From Saccharicrinis carchari (GTDB taxonomy: Bacteria > Bacteroidota > Bacteroidia > Bacteroidales > Marinilabiliaceae), in contig NZ_FXTB01000011.1 in NCBI RefSeq assembly GCF_900182605.1, positions 1 to 64,000 on the forward strand: a DNA stretch of 64,000 nucleotides. Direction: 5' to 3'. Below the pieces are notes generated by a model. That model saw nothing but the letters and a program-made list of their open reading frames with translations, did no database searches and had not been told where the DNA came from. The position numbers and the translations under genes were made by a program. The stretch's first letter is position 1, and each line of letters begins with the position of its first letter. Shown piece by piece: positions 17,661 through 27,635 of the stretch.

Positions 17661-19178
17661 TCACCCAATCTTTTTAAACGCAGCTCCCAGGCAACTTATT
17701 ATATCCAAAGCGGTCATCGACTCTGTCGATTCCTTCTTCAAAGCCAGGTCACCTGCTTTGCCATGAAGATAAACACCAACAACAGCAGCTTCTTCAGGAC
17801 TATAATTTTGAGCCAATAGCCCTGTAATAATACCTGTCAATGCATCACCACTACCAGCTGTGGCCATCCCCGGATTACCCGTTGTGTTAAAATAGCATGT
17901 GCCATTGGGTGTACAAGTTACCGTATATGCCCCCTTTAAAACGGTAAACACTTGATATTGCTGACAGAACTTTTTCAAGCGACTGAGTTTATCCATATCG
18001 TTATTCCACACACCAACCAGCCGCTCAAACTCCTTTGGATGTGGGGTGAGAATGGCATTTTCAGGCACTTTCCCGAGTAAGTGCTTGTTTTCGCTCAATA
18101 TATTTAACCCGTCGGCATCAATTACAAGTGCCTGACTGTTCATATTATCGAGCATAGTTTCAAAAGCCAATACCGTGTTTCTTTTTTTGTTTAAGCCGGG
18201 GCCGATTCCAATAGCACTAAAAGTATTTAAATCCGGAAATTCGGTAAAAAACATGTCGGAGCGATCGATGCTGGTCATGGCCTCAGGAACGGCACTTTGT
18301 ATAATCCCATAACCCCAATGCGGAACATGAGCGGTAAGCAGGCCAACACCTGAACGTAAACAAGCTTTGGAAGCAATAATAGAAGCTCCCATTTTACCAT
18401 AAGATCCGGCAATGAGCAAGGCATGCCCATAATTTCCTTTATGACTATGCAAAGGTCGTTTTTTACGGAGCTTTTTGATTTGCTTTTTACTTACCACGTA
18501 ATGTGAACAAGGCTGCTCCCGAATAAAATTTCGCGCCAGGCCAATATCTAGCACATGCCATTGCCCTACATGGCAACCGCTCTCGGGCATAAAGAACGAC
18601 AGCTTTGGCATTTGGAAGCTTAGGGTAGTATGGGCGCGGATAATTGAATTTCCTTGTGCGCTGTTTTTATCGTACTCGGCAAACAAACCTGATGGAATAT
18701 CAATGGAAACAACCTTATTGGGCAACTCATTTATCGCATCCACCACTGATTTGTACAAGCCTTCTAAGGGGCGGCTTAACCCCGAACCAAACAAAGCATC
18801 AACAATAATGGCATCTTTTTTAATTTGGCCAAAATCAACTTCGCCTATCTTCTTAACCGTGCTCAGACAAGTAGGATTTGTTTTTAGCAGTCGGTCTAAA
18901 TTGATAGATGCATCGGCACTTAGTTTAACGGAAGTTTTTACCAGAATCACTTTTACTGTGTATGCAAAATCGTCCAATACTCTGGCAACAGCTAATCCAT
19001 CGCCACCATTATTTCCCGTTCCGACAAAAATACAGAACCGTTTGTTATAAAACTTTTCCATCAACTCACTAGCAACATGTTGGGCAGCGCGCTCCATTAA
19101 GTCGATGGATGATATAGGTTCGTGTTGGATGGTATATTGGTCGAGATCCCTGATTTGCTGAGGTGCTAATATTTTCAT
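17661..19178 (-). CDS. nnr: Bifunctional NAD(P)H-hydrate repair enzyme Nnr
   Basis: A 505-residue fusion of two repair enzymes for damaged NAD(P)H. The N-terminal epimerase half (YjeF_N, about 1-215) has GTGNNGGDGLAVAR. The C-terminal dehydratase half (YjeF_C, about 225-500) has the ribokinase-like GNPGMATAGSGDALTG near its end. Together they epimerise and then dehydrate NAD(P)HX back to NAD(P)H using ADP or ATP. The ATG at 19178 is favoured over a TTG at 19187. Divergent from the peptide transporter gene with a 184-base spacer. Confidence 0.93.
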   Translation of the reverse strand: MKILAPQQIRDLDQYTIQHEPISSIDLMERAAQHVASELMEKFYNKRFCIFVGTGNNGGDGLAVARVLDDFAYTVKVILVKTSVKLSADASINLDRLLKTNPTCLSTVKKIGEVDFGQIKKDAIIVDALFGSGLSRPLEGLYKSVVDAINELPNKVVSIDIPSGLFAEYDKNSAQGNSIIRAHTTLSFQMPKLSFFMPESGCHVGQWHVLDIGLARNFIREQPCSHYVVSKKQIKKLRKKRPLHSHKGNYGHALLIAGSYGKMGASIIASKACLRSGVGLLTAHVPHWGYGIIQSAVPEAMTSIDRSDMFFTEFPDLNTFSAIGIGPGLNKKRNTVLAFETMLDNMNSQALVIDADGLNILSENKHLLGKVPENAILTPHPKEFERLVGVWNNDMDKLSRLKKFCQQYQVFTVLKGAYTVTCTPNGTCYFNTTGNPGMATAGSGDALTGIITGLLAQNYSPEEAAVVGVYLHGKAGDLALKKESTESMTALDIISCLGAAFKKIG

Positions 19179-19263
19179 TTTATACAAACAAATACGTTAT
19201 CAATTAATAAATTACCGAAATAAAAAACCATTAAAATAGCGAACATGAGAAAAAACACTATAA

Positions 19264-19305
19264 TTGATGTCTCGTTTTTTTTACATTTGTGGCAATATCA
19301 CAAAT
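19264..19305 (+). promoter_or_regulatory. Promoter-like region with overlapping palindrome before POT transporter
   Basis: TACATTTG (19282-19289) matches the -7 consensus with TTG at 19264-19266 upstream. A perfect 7-bp inverted repeat, ATTTGTG (19285-19291) and CACAAAT (19299-19305), overlaps the -7 box, the position expected for a repressor site. No regulator is assigned. Confidence 0.4.
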
Positions 19306-19362
19306 ATAGCGAACAATAAGGTTTCAAACATAAACAATATACAATAATTAGAACTATTAGAG

Positions 19363-20883
19363 ATGAGTAACGAAGACAGAGGATTTTTTGGTCACCCCAT
19401 GGGACTGTCCACTCTTTTTGCCACCGAAATGTGGGAGCGATTCAGTTATTATGGCATGCGTGCCTTATTAGTGCTTTTTTTAACCGCCTCATTGGCCAAT
19501 GGAGGCTTTGGGCTCGACAGGGAAGAAGCTTTTACCATTTACGGGATATTTACCGGATTAGTATTTGTTACCCCCATGCTGGGTGGCATTTTAGCCGATA
19601 AGTTTTTCGGACAGCGAATGACCATTTACATGGGTGGTTTGACTATGGCTGTAGGACAATTTATGCTGTCGGCAGCAGCTATTGGAGGCGACAACCTGGA
19701 ATCACGTCAATTTTGGTTTTACGCCGGACTGGGGGTGCTCATTCTGGGTAACGGTTTCTTTAAGCCCAACATTTCGACCATGGTGGGCGACCTGTACGAT
19801 AACAACGATCCCCGCAAAGATGGTGGTTTTACCATATTTTACATGGGTATTAATTTAGGCGCATTTATCGCTCCCTTTGTAGCGGGATATCTGGGCGAGA
19901 AAATTAGTTGGGAATATGGTTATCTGGCCTCAGGCGTAGGAATGCTTATTGGTGTTTTATGGCTGATATTACGTTCCGAAAAAACATTGGGACATATTGG
20001 TCTGCCACCCAAATCAGATAAGAACCGTACGCATCTAAAGGGAATAGAATGGGGCCAGGTGATTGCTGTAACTGCTGTATTGATATTCGGAACTATTGGC
20101 TTTATGCAAGGATGGGCAGCCCTGTCTGAAGGTGCACAAAGCACCATACCTAAGGTGGTAGGTATTGTTGGTGGTCTTTATTTGGTCATATCAATCTTCC
20201 GTGGAACCAAAGGTCGCGACCAATGGGAACGTGTAGCCGTTATCCTGGTTCTGGCCTTTTTCAACATCTTTTTTTGGGTGGGCTTTGAGCAGGCCGGTAC
20301 TACCTTTAATCTTTTTGCAGACGAAAATACCGACCGGATGATCGGTAGCTTCGAGATACCCGCTTCGTGGTTTCAATCCATCAATGCCATCTTTATTGTT
20401 ATTCTGGCACCTCTGTTTTCTATACTTTGGTTAAAGTTAGATAAGTTTAAATTGAACCCTAAAACACCATTTAAGTTTGGGTGGGGTATGCTGTTGCTCT
20501 CCGTTGGAGCCGCCGTTATGGCTGTGGCCGATACCATCTCCAAGGGTAGCGGTACAATGACATTGGTATCGCCATTATGGCTAACTCTTGTTTACCTGAT
20601 CTTTACCATGGGCGAACTTTGCATATCGCCTATTGGCTTATCGATGGTTACCAAATTGGCTCCTCCTAAGTTGGTTTCAACGCTCATGGGTGTATGGATG
20701 TTCTCTTTTGCAGCCGGTAACTTTGGCGCCTCTCAAATGGAAACCCTCTCTAAATCGATGGAAGTTAGCATAGGGCAACCTGTAAACGTATTTTGGTTTG
20801 TATCGGCAATTACCGGTATAGCTACCGTATTGTTATTTATTCTGGCTCCCTGGATTAGCAGGATGATGCACGGAATTAAGTAA
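19363..20883 (+). CDS. POT/PTR-family peptide MFS transporter
   Basis: A 506-residue proton-dependent oligopeptide transporter with about 14 transmembrane segments. The signature ERFSYYGMRALLVLFL (residues about 23-38) contains the ExxERFxYY proton-coupling motif in the form EMWERFSYYG. GGILADKFFGQR follows helix 2, and GNGFFKPNISTMVG matches the second PTR signature. It imports di- and tripeptides across the inner membrane. The gene is monocistronic, ending in a strong terminator. The promoter region carries a palindrome over the -7 box. Confidence 0.93.
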   Translation: MSNEDRGFFGHPMGLSTLFATEMWERFSYYGMRALLVLFLTASLANGGFGLDREEAFTIYGIFTGLVFVTPMLGGILADKFFGQRMTIYMGGLTMAVGQFMLSAAAIGGDNLESRQFWFYAGLGVLILGNGFFKPNISTMVGDLYDNNDPRKDGGFTIFYMGINLGAFIAPFVAGYLGEKISWEYGYLASGVGMLIGVLWLILRSEKTLGHIGLPPKSDKNRTHLKGIEWGQVIAVTAVLIFGTIGFMQGWAALSEGAQSTIPKVVGIVGGLYLVISIFRGTKGRDQWERVAVILVLAFFNIFFWVGFEQAGTTFNLFADENTDRMIGSFEIPASWFQSINAIFIVILAPLFSILWLKLDKFKLNPKTPFKFGWGMLLLSVGAAVMAVADTISKGSGTMTLVSPLWLTLVYLIFTMGELCISPIGLSMVTKLAPPKLVSTLMGVWMFSFAAGNFGASQMETLSKSMEVSIGQPVNVFWFVSAITGIATVLLFILAPWISRMMHGIK

Positions 20884-20903
20884 TGACCATTCTCATTGAA
20901 ATA

Positions 20904-20940
20904 AAAAAAGCCCGCCAAATAAATTTGGTGGGCTTTTTTT
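20904..20940. terminator. Strong bidirectional terminator
   Basis: AAAAAAAGCCCGCCAAAT (20903-20920) pairs with ATTTGGTGGGC (20923-20933) plus a run of seven T. One G-U pair interrupts the stem. It lies between convergent POT and yebC genes and, with A and T tracts on both sides, can serve both. Confidence 0.9.
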
Positions 20941-21014
20941 ATGATTAGGTTCTACTCAACAAGGTCAATCAACCCTGCACCGAATACAGGTATATCTCAC
21001 CTATTAAGCACTTT

Positions 21015-21731
21015 CTACAATCCCGCAACGGTATGATAAATATTAGTTACGTCTTCGTCTTCCTCAAACTTGGCCAACATTTTTTCAAACACCACGGTTT
21101 CCTCCTCGTTTAGTTCTTTGGTAGTAGTAGGTATTCTTTCAAATTCGGAGCTGATAATTTCAAAATCGTTGTCTTCCAAATAAGATTGGATGGAGCCATA
21201 GCTTTCAAAGGCGCCATAAATAATTATTTTGCCGTCTTCCTCAAATATTTCGTTTGCTCCTGCATCAATCATATCCAGTTCCAGCTCCTCCAGGTCAATT
21301 CCTTCCTTGGCCTCTACCTTAAAATGGCACTGATGCTCAAACATATACTCAACACTTCCGGTAGTACCCAGAGATCCTCCGGCTTTGTTAAAATAGCTAC
21401 GTACCGCCCCTACCGTACGCGTGTTGTTATTAGTGGTTGTTTCAACCATTACGGCAACACCAAAGGGTCCGTAACCTTCGTAAACTACTTCCTTCCAGTC
21501 GTCATGGTTTTTTTCGGTAGCCTTTTTTATGGCCCGCTCCACATTGTCCTTGGGCATGTTGGCCGCTTTGGCATTCTGGATTAACATCCTTAAACGCGGA
21601 TTGGCTTCCGGATCAGATCCACCGTCTTTTACTGCTACAGTGATTTGTCGTCCTAACTTGGTAAATGTTTTTGCCATGCTTGCCCATCTTTTGAGCTTTG
21701 TGGCCTTACGGTATTCAAATGCGCGTCCCAT
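21015..21731 (-). CDS. yebC: YebC/PmpR-family protein
   Basis: A 238-residue member of the YebC/TACO1 family. MGRAFEYRKATKLKRWASMAKTF is replaced by the family's usual N-terminal pattern with small changes: GRAFEYRKATKLKRW in place of the common GHSKW start. Typical core segments are present: AKAANMPKDNVERAIKKA and YEGYGPFGVAVMVE. Such proteins have been reported both as DNA-binding regulators and as translation factors relieving ribosome pausing at proline stretches. The acidic C-terminal domain is complete. A TAAATTTG box lies 36 bases upstream of the start. Confidence 0.92.
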   Translation of the reverse strand: MGRAFEYRKATKLKRWASMAKTFTKLGRQITVAVKDGGSDPEANPRLRMLIQNAKAANMPKDNVERAIKKATEKNHDDWKEVVYEGYGPFGVAVMVETTTNNNTRTVGAVRSYFNKAGGSLGTTGSVEYMFEHQCHFKVEAKEGIDLEELELDMIDAGANEIFEEDGKIIIYGAFESYGSIQSYLEDNDFEIISSEFERIPTTTKELNEEETVVFEKMLAKFEEDEDVTNIYHTVAGL

Positions 21732-21766
21732 TATTTTGTTTTTTTGCTCACAATTTTATGAGGTCA

Positions 21767-21774
21767 CAAATTTA
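21767..21774 (-). promoter_or_regulatory. TAnnTTTG -7 box for yebC
   Basis: TAAATTTG on the minus strand, 36 bases before the yebC ATG. No -33 TTTG at the expected spacing. Confidence 0.4.
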
Positions 21775-21836
21775 TCATTCCTATGCAAAAAAATCAATAA
21801 TGCTCAAAGAATAATTTAATGAAACTAAAACGATAG

Positions 21837-21844
21837 TAAGTTTG
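21837..21844 (+). promoter_or_regulatory. TAnnTTTG -7 box for the LplT-like gene
   Basis: TAAGTTTG lies 30 bases before the ATG at 21874 and fits the Bacteroidota -7 consensus. Confidence 0.45.
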
Positions 21845-21873
21845 TACTGTATTTATATCTTTATGCATCTATT

Positions 21874-23100
21874 ATGAAAAACAAATTAAAATGGCTACCC
21901 CTTTTTATCACCAATTTCGCCGGTGTTTTAAACGATAACTTGTTAAAAACGCTTATCGGATTCGTGTGTGTACTGTGGATTGGCCCGGACAGTAAAGCCA
22001 CTTTAGTTTCTGCTGCTGCTGCATTATTGGTGCTTCCTTACATCTTTTTATCGCCATGGGCGGGCAAATTGGCCAGGGAACATCCCAAAGCTACCATAAT
22101 TAAAGCGGCCAAACTGGCCGAAATACCCATCATGACGCTGGCTGCTTTAGGATTTATAACCAGCAACATATATGTAGTAATGGGTGCCATGTTTTTAATG
22201 GGCGTTCAAAGCTGTATCTATTCGCCCAGCAAATACGGAATTATACGTGATATTGGTGGCATTAAAGGTATTTCGTTTGGCACCGGTGCCATGGAGATGC
22301 TTACCTTTGTTGCCGTGTTGACCGGCACCTTCCTGGGCGGTTACCTTTCGGATCTCCACCAGTACTTTAACCGTACCGTTGTTTTAGTCACACTCTGCAC
22401 TTCGTTTATCCTATTGGCTCTTGCCGGTTGGCTGTCCAGCTTAGGCATACAAGTACACGAAACAGCACCCGAAGACGATTCGAACGACACCCTAAACCCC
22501 TTTATTTTCCCTATTAAATGGTTTCGTTGGAGCAAACAATTAAAAGGGCTCAATACTACTGTTTTGGGTCTTTCCTTATTTTGGTTCATCGGCTCTATGG
22601 TTCAGATGAACCTTTATATCTACTGCGAAGAATATCTGCATTTATCCAATACATCAACCGGTACCATAATGGCTTTAGTGGCTATAGGCATAGGGGCGGG
22701 ATGCTATGCCGCAGGGCTTATCTCCAACCATAAAGTAAACACCAGGCTGGTTCCCGCAGGTGGTGCAGGAATGGTAGTGAGCATGTTGGTTATTTTTGTA
22801 TTAAAACCGGATACCTTCCTTTTTACCGTTCTCATTATTATTTTTGCCTTTTTTGCAGGCCTTTTTAAGATACCGCTTAATGCATATATGCAGGACAGGG
22901 TTAAAGGAAGAGAGCTTGGGCCGGTAATTGCCTACAACAATCAAATGGTTTTTGTGGCCATTTTGCTGTCTGCCGGCGTATTTTCATTGGTTGAAAACAT
23001 ATTTAATGCACGTATCGTGTTTTTAACCGTCCTGCTTATCACGCTTGTAATTACAATAATTGTTTACGTCAGACTCCCGGGAGCAAGATGGAAAAGATAG
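21874..23100 (+). CDS. MFS transporter, LplT-like
   Basis: A 408-residue major facilitator protein with about 12 membrane segments. The N-terminal FAGVLNDNLLKTLIGF resembles the LplT/Aas N-terminal signature (NDNxxK). The SPSKYGI segment (about residues 117-123) is also a hallmark of this group. LplT flips lysophospholipids inward for re-acylation. The next gene on the same strand encodes a PlsC-type acyltransferase, the partner activity, although 246 bases with a repeat array separate them. Function as a lysophospholipid transporter is therefore inferred from family and neighbour. Confidence 0.75.
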   Translation: MKNKLKWLPLFITNFAGVLNDNLLKTLIGFVCVLWIGPDSKATLVSAAAALLVLPYIFLSPWAGKLAREHPKATIIKAAKLAEIPIMTLAALGFITSNIYVVMGAMFLMGVQSCIYSPSKYGIIRDIGGIKGISFGTGAMEMLTFVAVLTGTFLGGYLSDLHQYFNRTVVLVTLCTSFILLALAGWLSSLGIQVHETAPEDDSNDTLNPFIFPIKWFRWSKQLKGLNTTVLGLSLFWFIGSMVQMNLYIYCEEYLHLSNTSTGTIMALVAIGIGAGCYAAGLISNHKVNTRLVPAGGAGMVVSMLVIFVLKPDTFLFTVLIIIFAFFAGLFKIPLNAYMQDRVKGRELGPVIAYNNQMVFVAILLSAGVFSLVENIFNARIVFLTVLLITLVITIIVYVRLPGARWKR

Positions 23101-23195
23101 AGGGTAAACTGATAGAGGTGAGGGGTGGGAAGTTAGGGGTGAGAGATTAGAGGTAAGAGGTGAGAAGATAGAAATTAGAAGTGAGAGGTTATAAA
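23101..23195. repeat. Second degenerate 7-bp repeat array
   Basis: Imperfect heptamers such as GTGAGAG, ATTAGAG, GTAAGAG and GTGAGAA begin right after the stop codon of the LplT-like gene. They share register and purine bias with the array at 661-790 but use more GTGAGA variants. No coding signal is present. Confidence 0.7.
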
Positions 23196-23346
23196 TAAAG
23201 TAGCTAATTAGTTGTTATCTGTAAATGATCGTTGAAGAATAAGGGTAAAATCCCGGCTATTGTGTAGTTAAGCTGTTTATGTATGAACAAAAATATTGTA
23301 ACTGTATGTACTTACCTATCGATTTAATTCACTCGGAACCCAAAAC

Positions 23347-24135
23347 ATGAAAGAAAAGCATTTTATAGTAAAAGGAATTGCACAACTGATTTTTTTACTG
23401 GGTCGTCTTATGCTATCGTTGCGATACAAAGTAGAGCTTTCGGAATTAAACTGTATCGATAAACACAGGCCTGTTTTATTTTTGCCCAACCATCAGGCTG
23501 TTGTGGATCCTATGTTATTGGTGAGCAATGTATATCTGCACAAAAATGTGGTTCCCGTAATTACCTCGGCTTATTACGATTTGCCGGTACTCCATACGTT
23601 TTTTAAGCGATGGGGTGCCGTGCGCGTTAGCGATTTGGGCGCAGGCAGCAGAAATACAAATGTTTTAAACGACATTAAAGCAGCATCTTTAAACGCCTTT
23701 AAATACAAACGAAGCATGGTAATTTATCCGTCGGGCCAAATTGCAGAGCAAGGATTTGAGCGTATCCTAAACAAAAAGTCGGCTTATGAAATAATTAAAG
23801 ATATGCCCAACAATGTACAAATAATAGGTGTTAGGATAGACGGACTATGGGGCAGCATCTGGTCCAAAGCCTACACCGGCAAGTCGCCCCATTTTGTACG
23901 CTGCCTGCTAAAGGGGATAAGCTATACCTTGGTGAATCTGCTGTTTTTTATGCCCCGAAGAAAAGTCAATTTAGCTTTTGAAGACATCACTCCTACGGCT
24001 AAAGAAAAGGCAGCGCATGCGAGCCGACAGGAATTCAATATGTTTTTGGAGCAGTTTTACAATGTAAATGGAGAAGAGCAACCAACTTTTGTTAAACACT
24101 ATTTTTGGATGTCGACAAAAAAAACTTCCCGATAA
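23347..24135 (+). CDS. Lysophospholipid acyltransferase (PlsC family)
   Basis: A 262-residue membrane-associated acyltransferase. The catalytic HxxxxD motif is NHQAVVD (H49, D54). A glycine-containing block YPSGQIAEQG (about 125) stands where PlsC proteins carry the PEG motif. One N-terminal hydrophobic segment (about 10-25) and one near residue 195-205 could anchor it. It would transfer an acyl group to a lysophospholipid or lysophosphatidate. The preceding LplT-like gene suggests a role in lysophospholipid recycling, similar to the fused Aas system. It converges on the MutS-like gene with a 33-base gap. Confidence 0.8.
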   Translation: MKEKHFIVKGIAQLIFLLGRLMLSLRYKVELSELNCIDKHRPVLFLPNHQAVVDPMLLVSNVYLHKNVVPVITSAYYDLPVLHTFFKRWGAVRVSDLGAGSRNTNVLNDIKAASLNAFKYKRSMVIYPSGQIAEQGFERILNKKSAYEIIKDMPNNVQIIGVRIDGLWGSIWSKAYTGKSPHFVRCLLKGISYTLVNLLFFMPRRKVNLAFEDITPTAKEKAAHASRQEFNMFLEQFYNVNGEEQPTFVKHYFWMSTKKTSR

Positions 24136-24168
24136 GCCCCACTTATTAGCAACCCTTCCCTTTACCAG

Positions 24169-26004
24169 TTACGCTTGAATCGGCTTTGAAATTATGCCCA
24201 TTTCTTTCATCAAAAACGTAGCATTATGATTTTGTGTAAGTCCCGGGTAAAGTTTATAATCAAAAATTAATTCGTTGTCTTTGTTTTCCACTTCAAAACA
24301 ACGGTTTACAATTTTACCTTGGGTACTCTCCTGGAGCACACCCAGCTCCAGATCGTGTGTGGCAATCATACCATAGGCATTTAAGGAAAGAAGGTGCTTA
24401 ATGAGCTCCATAGAACCGTACGTTTTATCTTTGGAGTTAGTTCCTTTTAGTATCTCATCAAGGATAATAAACACATCGTTTCCGCTTTTCAGTTGCCCAA
24501 TAATATACTGTAGCCTTTTTAGTTCGGCATAAAAATACGATTCATGTTTGGTAAGCGAGTCGGTAGTTCGCATATTAGTAATCATTCGCATGGGTTTAAA
24601 AACCATGCTGGTGGCGCATACGGGCATACCGCTCCGTGCCGAAACCATATTTAATCCTACGGTACGTAAAAATGTACTTTTACCCGACATGTTGGCTCCG
24701 GTAATCAAGGTGAAAATGGAATCCTGAAAATCATAGTCGTTACAAACCCGTTCTTTCCTATCCAACAAGGGGTGGCCAAGGGCTGTAGCTTTTAGCATAA
24801 TATCAGGATGTGGCTCGGGGAATACAAAATCGGGGTGGTTATAGGCATAACCCGCCATGCTATTGAGCGCATCTATCTGGTGCACAACATAAAGCCACTG
24901 CGCCATTTTATGGCCATATTTTTCAAGCCATTTTTCAATTTTACCCACATATTTAAAATCCCAAAGTAAAAAACCGTTCAGTAAAAAACCGGCAATCATA
25001 CCATTTCGTTGGTCGAACTGGGCCATGTACCTGCTTAGTTTATTAATTATCTCCGATGCGTTCTCTTCTTCCTCCGAAAGGGCGTTTTGCAGTTGTAACA
25101 ATTGCGCCGATGAAAAACTTTCGTTGGCAATCAAATCAGTTAAAACCGCATATTTTTGCAATAATCCGGTGAGTGAGCTAAACCGTTGATTGACTTTATT
25201 GAGTGCTTTTAAATTGGCTCCTACAAGGGCCAGGTTAAATAAAAAAAGCATGGTGGGCACCACGGCCGGAAGACCAATAAAAGTAAGGCCCAATGCTATA
25301 AACAGCAACCAGGGAAGCGCAAGTACAAGGTAAGTAAACCATGCCCCTTTACTTTTTATAAAAGATGAGTAGCTTTTAAAGGCGTCTATCTTTTCGATAT
25401 CAACCCGGGTCTCTTCCAGCATTTTACCTTTGGCATAAAAATGCTGGCGAAAATCTAGTTTTTTGCTCAGCTCTTTAACCGCCTCCTGCTCACGCAGAAT
25501 ATCCTCCGTTTTGATGTGCGGCGAAGTAAGTTTGTTTTTAAGCACTCGCTTACCTTCCGAAGTGGAGGTTCTGTTGATGTATTGAAAAAAAGAGCCCTCT
25601 CCAAATAAATCCAGATCGTGCGAGTAGTTGTGCGTAGGGTCAATAAACTCGCTCCCTGATTCAAAAAAAAGCCAATCCCCTTGCAAGGCTTTCTCCTCGC
25701 TCTGATTCAAATAATGCATCAACTGATATTCGGCCTTTAGGCGTTTGTAATTGTTAAAGCGCTTTATTAACACGGCAAAACAAACGGCAAAGCCCACAAA
25801 AAGAACCACTGCGGCGATTTGCGAAAAATCGTAAATATAAATAGGAACACTTACAAGGAGCACAAAAATTAACAGACGTATCCAACCCGAAAAAATGATC
25901 TTCCGAGAAAAAACGTTAATACAGGACTGATACCGCCTGGCCAACTCGGCATAGTGTTCTATTAGTCTATTATATCTTTGTTGGATTCCTCCAGCGTTTT
26001 CCAT
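24169..26004 (-). CDS. Membrane-anchored MutS-family ATPase
   Basis: A 611-residue protein with a C-terminal MutS ATPase domain but no mismatch-recognition domain. The Walker A loop is GANMSGKST (436-444), Walker B with the catalytic acid is [12 protein letters not shown] (512-523), and the switch His is in MIATHDLE (547-554). The middle has the MutS core and clamp helices. Unlike true MutS, it has two pairs of hydrophobic segments (about 42-58 and 62-80, and about 222-263), predicting an inner-membrane protein. Such membrane MutS relatives occur in Bacteroidota; function is unknown and a role in mismatch repair is doubtful. It overlaps the 3' end of obg by 43 bases. Confidence 0.82.
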   Translation of the reverse strand: MENAGGIQQRYNRLIEHYAELARRYQSCINVFSRKIIFSGWIRLLIFVLLVSVPIYIYDFSQIAAVVLFVGFAVCFAVLIKRFNNYKRLKAEYQLMHYLNQSEEKALQGDWLFFESGSEFIDPTHNYSHDLDLFGEGSFFQYINRTSTSEGKRVLKNKLTSPHIKTEDILREQEAVKELSKKLDFRQHFYAKGKMLEETRVDIEKIDAFKSYSSFIKSKGAWFTYLVLALPWLLFIALGLTFIGLPAVVPTMLFLFNLALVGANLKALNKVNQRFSSLTGLLQKYAVLTDLIANESFSSAQLLQLQNALSEEEENASEIINKLSRYMAQFDQRNGMIAGFLLNGFLLWDFKYVGKIEKWLEKYGHKMAQWLYVVHQIDALNSMAGYAYNHPDFVFPEPHPDIMLKATALGHPLLDRKERVCNDYDFQDSIFTLITGANMSGKSTFLRTVGLNMVSARSGMPVCATSMVFKPMRMITNMRTTDSLTKHESYFYAELKRLQYIIGQLKSGNDVFIILDEILKGTNSKDKTYGSMELIKHLLSLNAYGMIATHDLELGVLQESTQGKIVNRCFEVENKDNELIFDYKLYPGLTQNHNATFLMKEMGIISKPIQA

Positions 26005-26972
26005 ATCATGTCTTTTAATTCGATGATTCCTACATTGGCCACGGAAGATATAAAGGTATAGGGAATATCAGGCAAATCGCTTTTCATTTCCGCCATAAGC
26101 TCAGCGTCCAGCATATCACATTTGGATATGGCCAAGAGGCGTTGCTTGTCTAATAGTTCGGGATTATAATTTTTTAGCTCGTTGAGCAATATTTCGTATT
26201 CTTTTTTTATACTATCCGCATCTGCCGGCACCAAAAATAATAAAATAGAGTTACGTTCAATATGCCTCAAAAAACGTATACCCAAGCCCTTACCCTGGCT
26301 GGCTCCTTCGATAATACCCGGTATGTCGGCCATTACAAACGATTTATGATCGCGATAGCTCACCATGCCCAGGTTGGGCACAAGTGTGGTAAAAGGATAG
26401 TCGGCTATTTCGGGTTTAGCAGCCGAAACAACCGATAATAAGGTTGATTTACCCGCATTTGGAAATCCCACCAATCCCACATCAGCTAATATTTTCAGCT
26501 CCAGTATAACCGCAATATCAATGGATTCCTGTCCTGGTTGAGCGTAACGTGGTGTTTGGTTAGTAGCTGTTTTAAAGTGCATATTACCTCTGCCCCCCAT
26601 TCCGCCTCTGGCCAATACAAACTCCTGGTCCTCATCCGTTATTTCGCACAGCACCTCTCCGGTTTCGGCATCTTTGGCAATGGTACCCAGCGGCACATAG
26701 ATGGTTTTGTCCTCACCTTGGGCGCCGGAGCTCCCTTGTCTGCCACCCGACATGCCGTGTCCGGCAAAAACATGACGCTTAAACTTAAGGTGGAGCAAAG
26801 TCCAGAGGTTACGGCTGCCTTTAATAATTACATGTCCACCCCGGCCTCCATCACCTCCATCTGGTCCTCCTTTAGGCACGGATTTTTCGCGGCGCATGTG
26901 TTGGGAGCCAGGGCCTCCTTTTCCTGATCGGCAAAATATTTTTACGTAATCTACAAAATTGCTACTGGCCAT
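25962..26972 (-). CDS. obg: Obg-family GTPase
   Basis: A 336-residue GTPase that acts in 50S ribosome assembly and stress control. The N-terminal Obg fold is Gly-rich ([24 protein letters not shown]). The G domain has GFPNAGKST (P-loop), DIPGIIEGA (switch II) and the SKCD specificity motif (NKxD-like). A variable C-terminal domain is very short. The ATG at 26972 is preferred to a TTG at 26996 because [11 protein letters not shown] begins the conserved fold. It overlaps the MutS-like gene by 43 bases and follows adk, so hpt, adk, obg and the MutS relative are probably one transcript. Confidence 0.94.
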   Translation of the reverse strand: MASSNFVDYVKIFCRSGKGGPGSQHMRREKSVPKGGPDGGDGGRGGHVIIKGSRNLWTLLHLKFKRHVFAGHGMSGGRQGSSGAQGEDKTIYVPLGTIAKDAETGEVLCEITDEDQEFVLARGGMGGRGNMHFKTATNQTPRYAQPGQESIDIAVILELKILADVGLVGFPNAGKSTLLSVVSAAKPEIADYPFTTLVPNLGMVSYRDHKSFVMADIPGIIEGASQGKGLGIRFLRHIERNSILLFLVPADADSIKKEYEILLNELKNYNPELLDKQRLLAISKCDMLDAELMAEMKSDLPDIPYTFISSVANVGIIELKDMIWKTLEESNKDIID

Positions 26973-27046
26973 AAGCTGATAAATTAAAAATAACAAGCCA
27001 CGGCAAGGTAATACCTCCGTGGCTTCAATGGTAAATAAACAGGTAA

Positions 27047-27619
27047 CTACCTGGCCGAATCGATAGCCTCGGCTATAGACTCAAAAATACTTTCCACAGC
27101 ACCCACACCTTTTATAGCCTTGTACACCCCTTTACTTTTATAAAAATCGATAACCGGCTTGGTTTGTTTCTCATATACCGCTATTCTTTTTTCAATCGTT
27201 TCGAGGTTATCATCGGAACGGCCGGACACCTCGCCTCTTTTTAGCAGGCGTTGTACCAGTTCCTCTTTAGGCACCTCCAGATTCACCATTACCGACACCT
27301 TGGTTTTGTGCTCGTTTAAAAGCTCATCCAAGGCTGTGGCTTGCGCCTCCGTTCGGGGGAAGCCGTCAAAAATAACACCATTGGTATGGGTCAGAGATTC
27401 TATTTTGGTATCGATCATACCAATAATGGTATCATCGGGAACCAACTCTCCTTTATCAATATAACTTTTGGCAATGATTCCCAACTGGGTGTGCCCGCTT
27501 ATCTCGGCTCTTAGTAAATCTCCGGTAGAAATATGAGCTAAATTGTACTTTTTAATAATATTCTCGCTCTGGGTTCCTTTACCCGATCCGGGAGGGCCAA
27601 AAATAACTACATTTAACAT
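27047..27619 (-). CDS. adk: Adenylate kinase
   Basis: A 190-residue short-form adenylate kinase (AMP + ATP to 2 ADP). The P-loop [10 protein letters not shown] is at 8-17, and FDGFPRT marks the AMP-binding region. The LID ([10 protein letters not shown]) is short with no zinc cysteines, the usual Bacteroidota form. It begins 16 bases after the hpt stop and ends 74 bases before obg. Confidence 0.95.
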   Translation of the reverse strand: MLNVVIFGPPGSGKGTQSENIIKKYNLAHISTGDLLRAEISGHTQLGIIAKSYIDKGELVPDDTIIGMIDTKIESLTHTNGVIFDGFPRTEAQATALDELLNEHKTKVSVMVNLEVPKEELVQRLLKRGEVSGRSDDNLETIEKRIAVYEKQTKPVIDFYKSKGVYKAIKGVGAVESIFESIAEAIDSAR

Positions 27620-27635
27620 TTCAATAAAAATTTAT

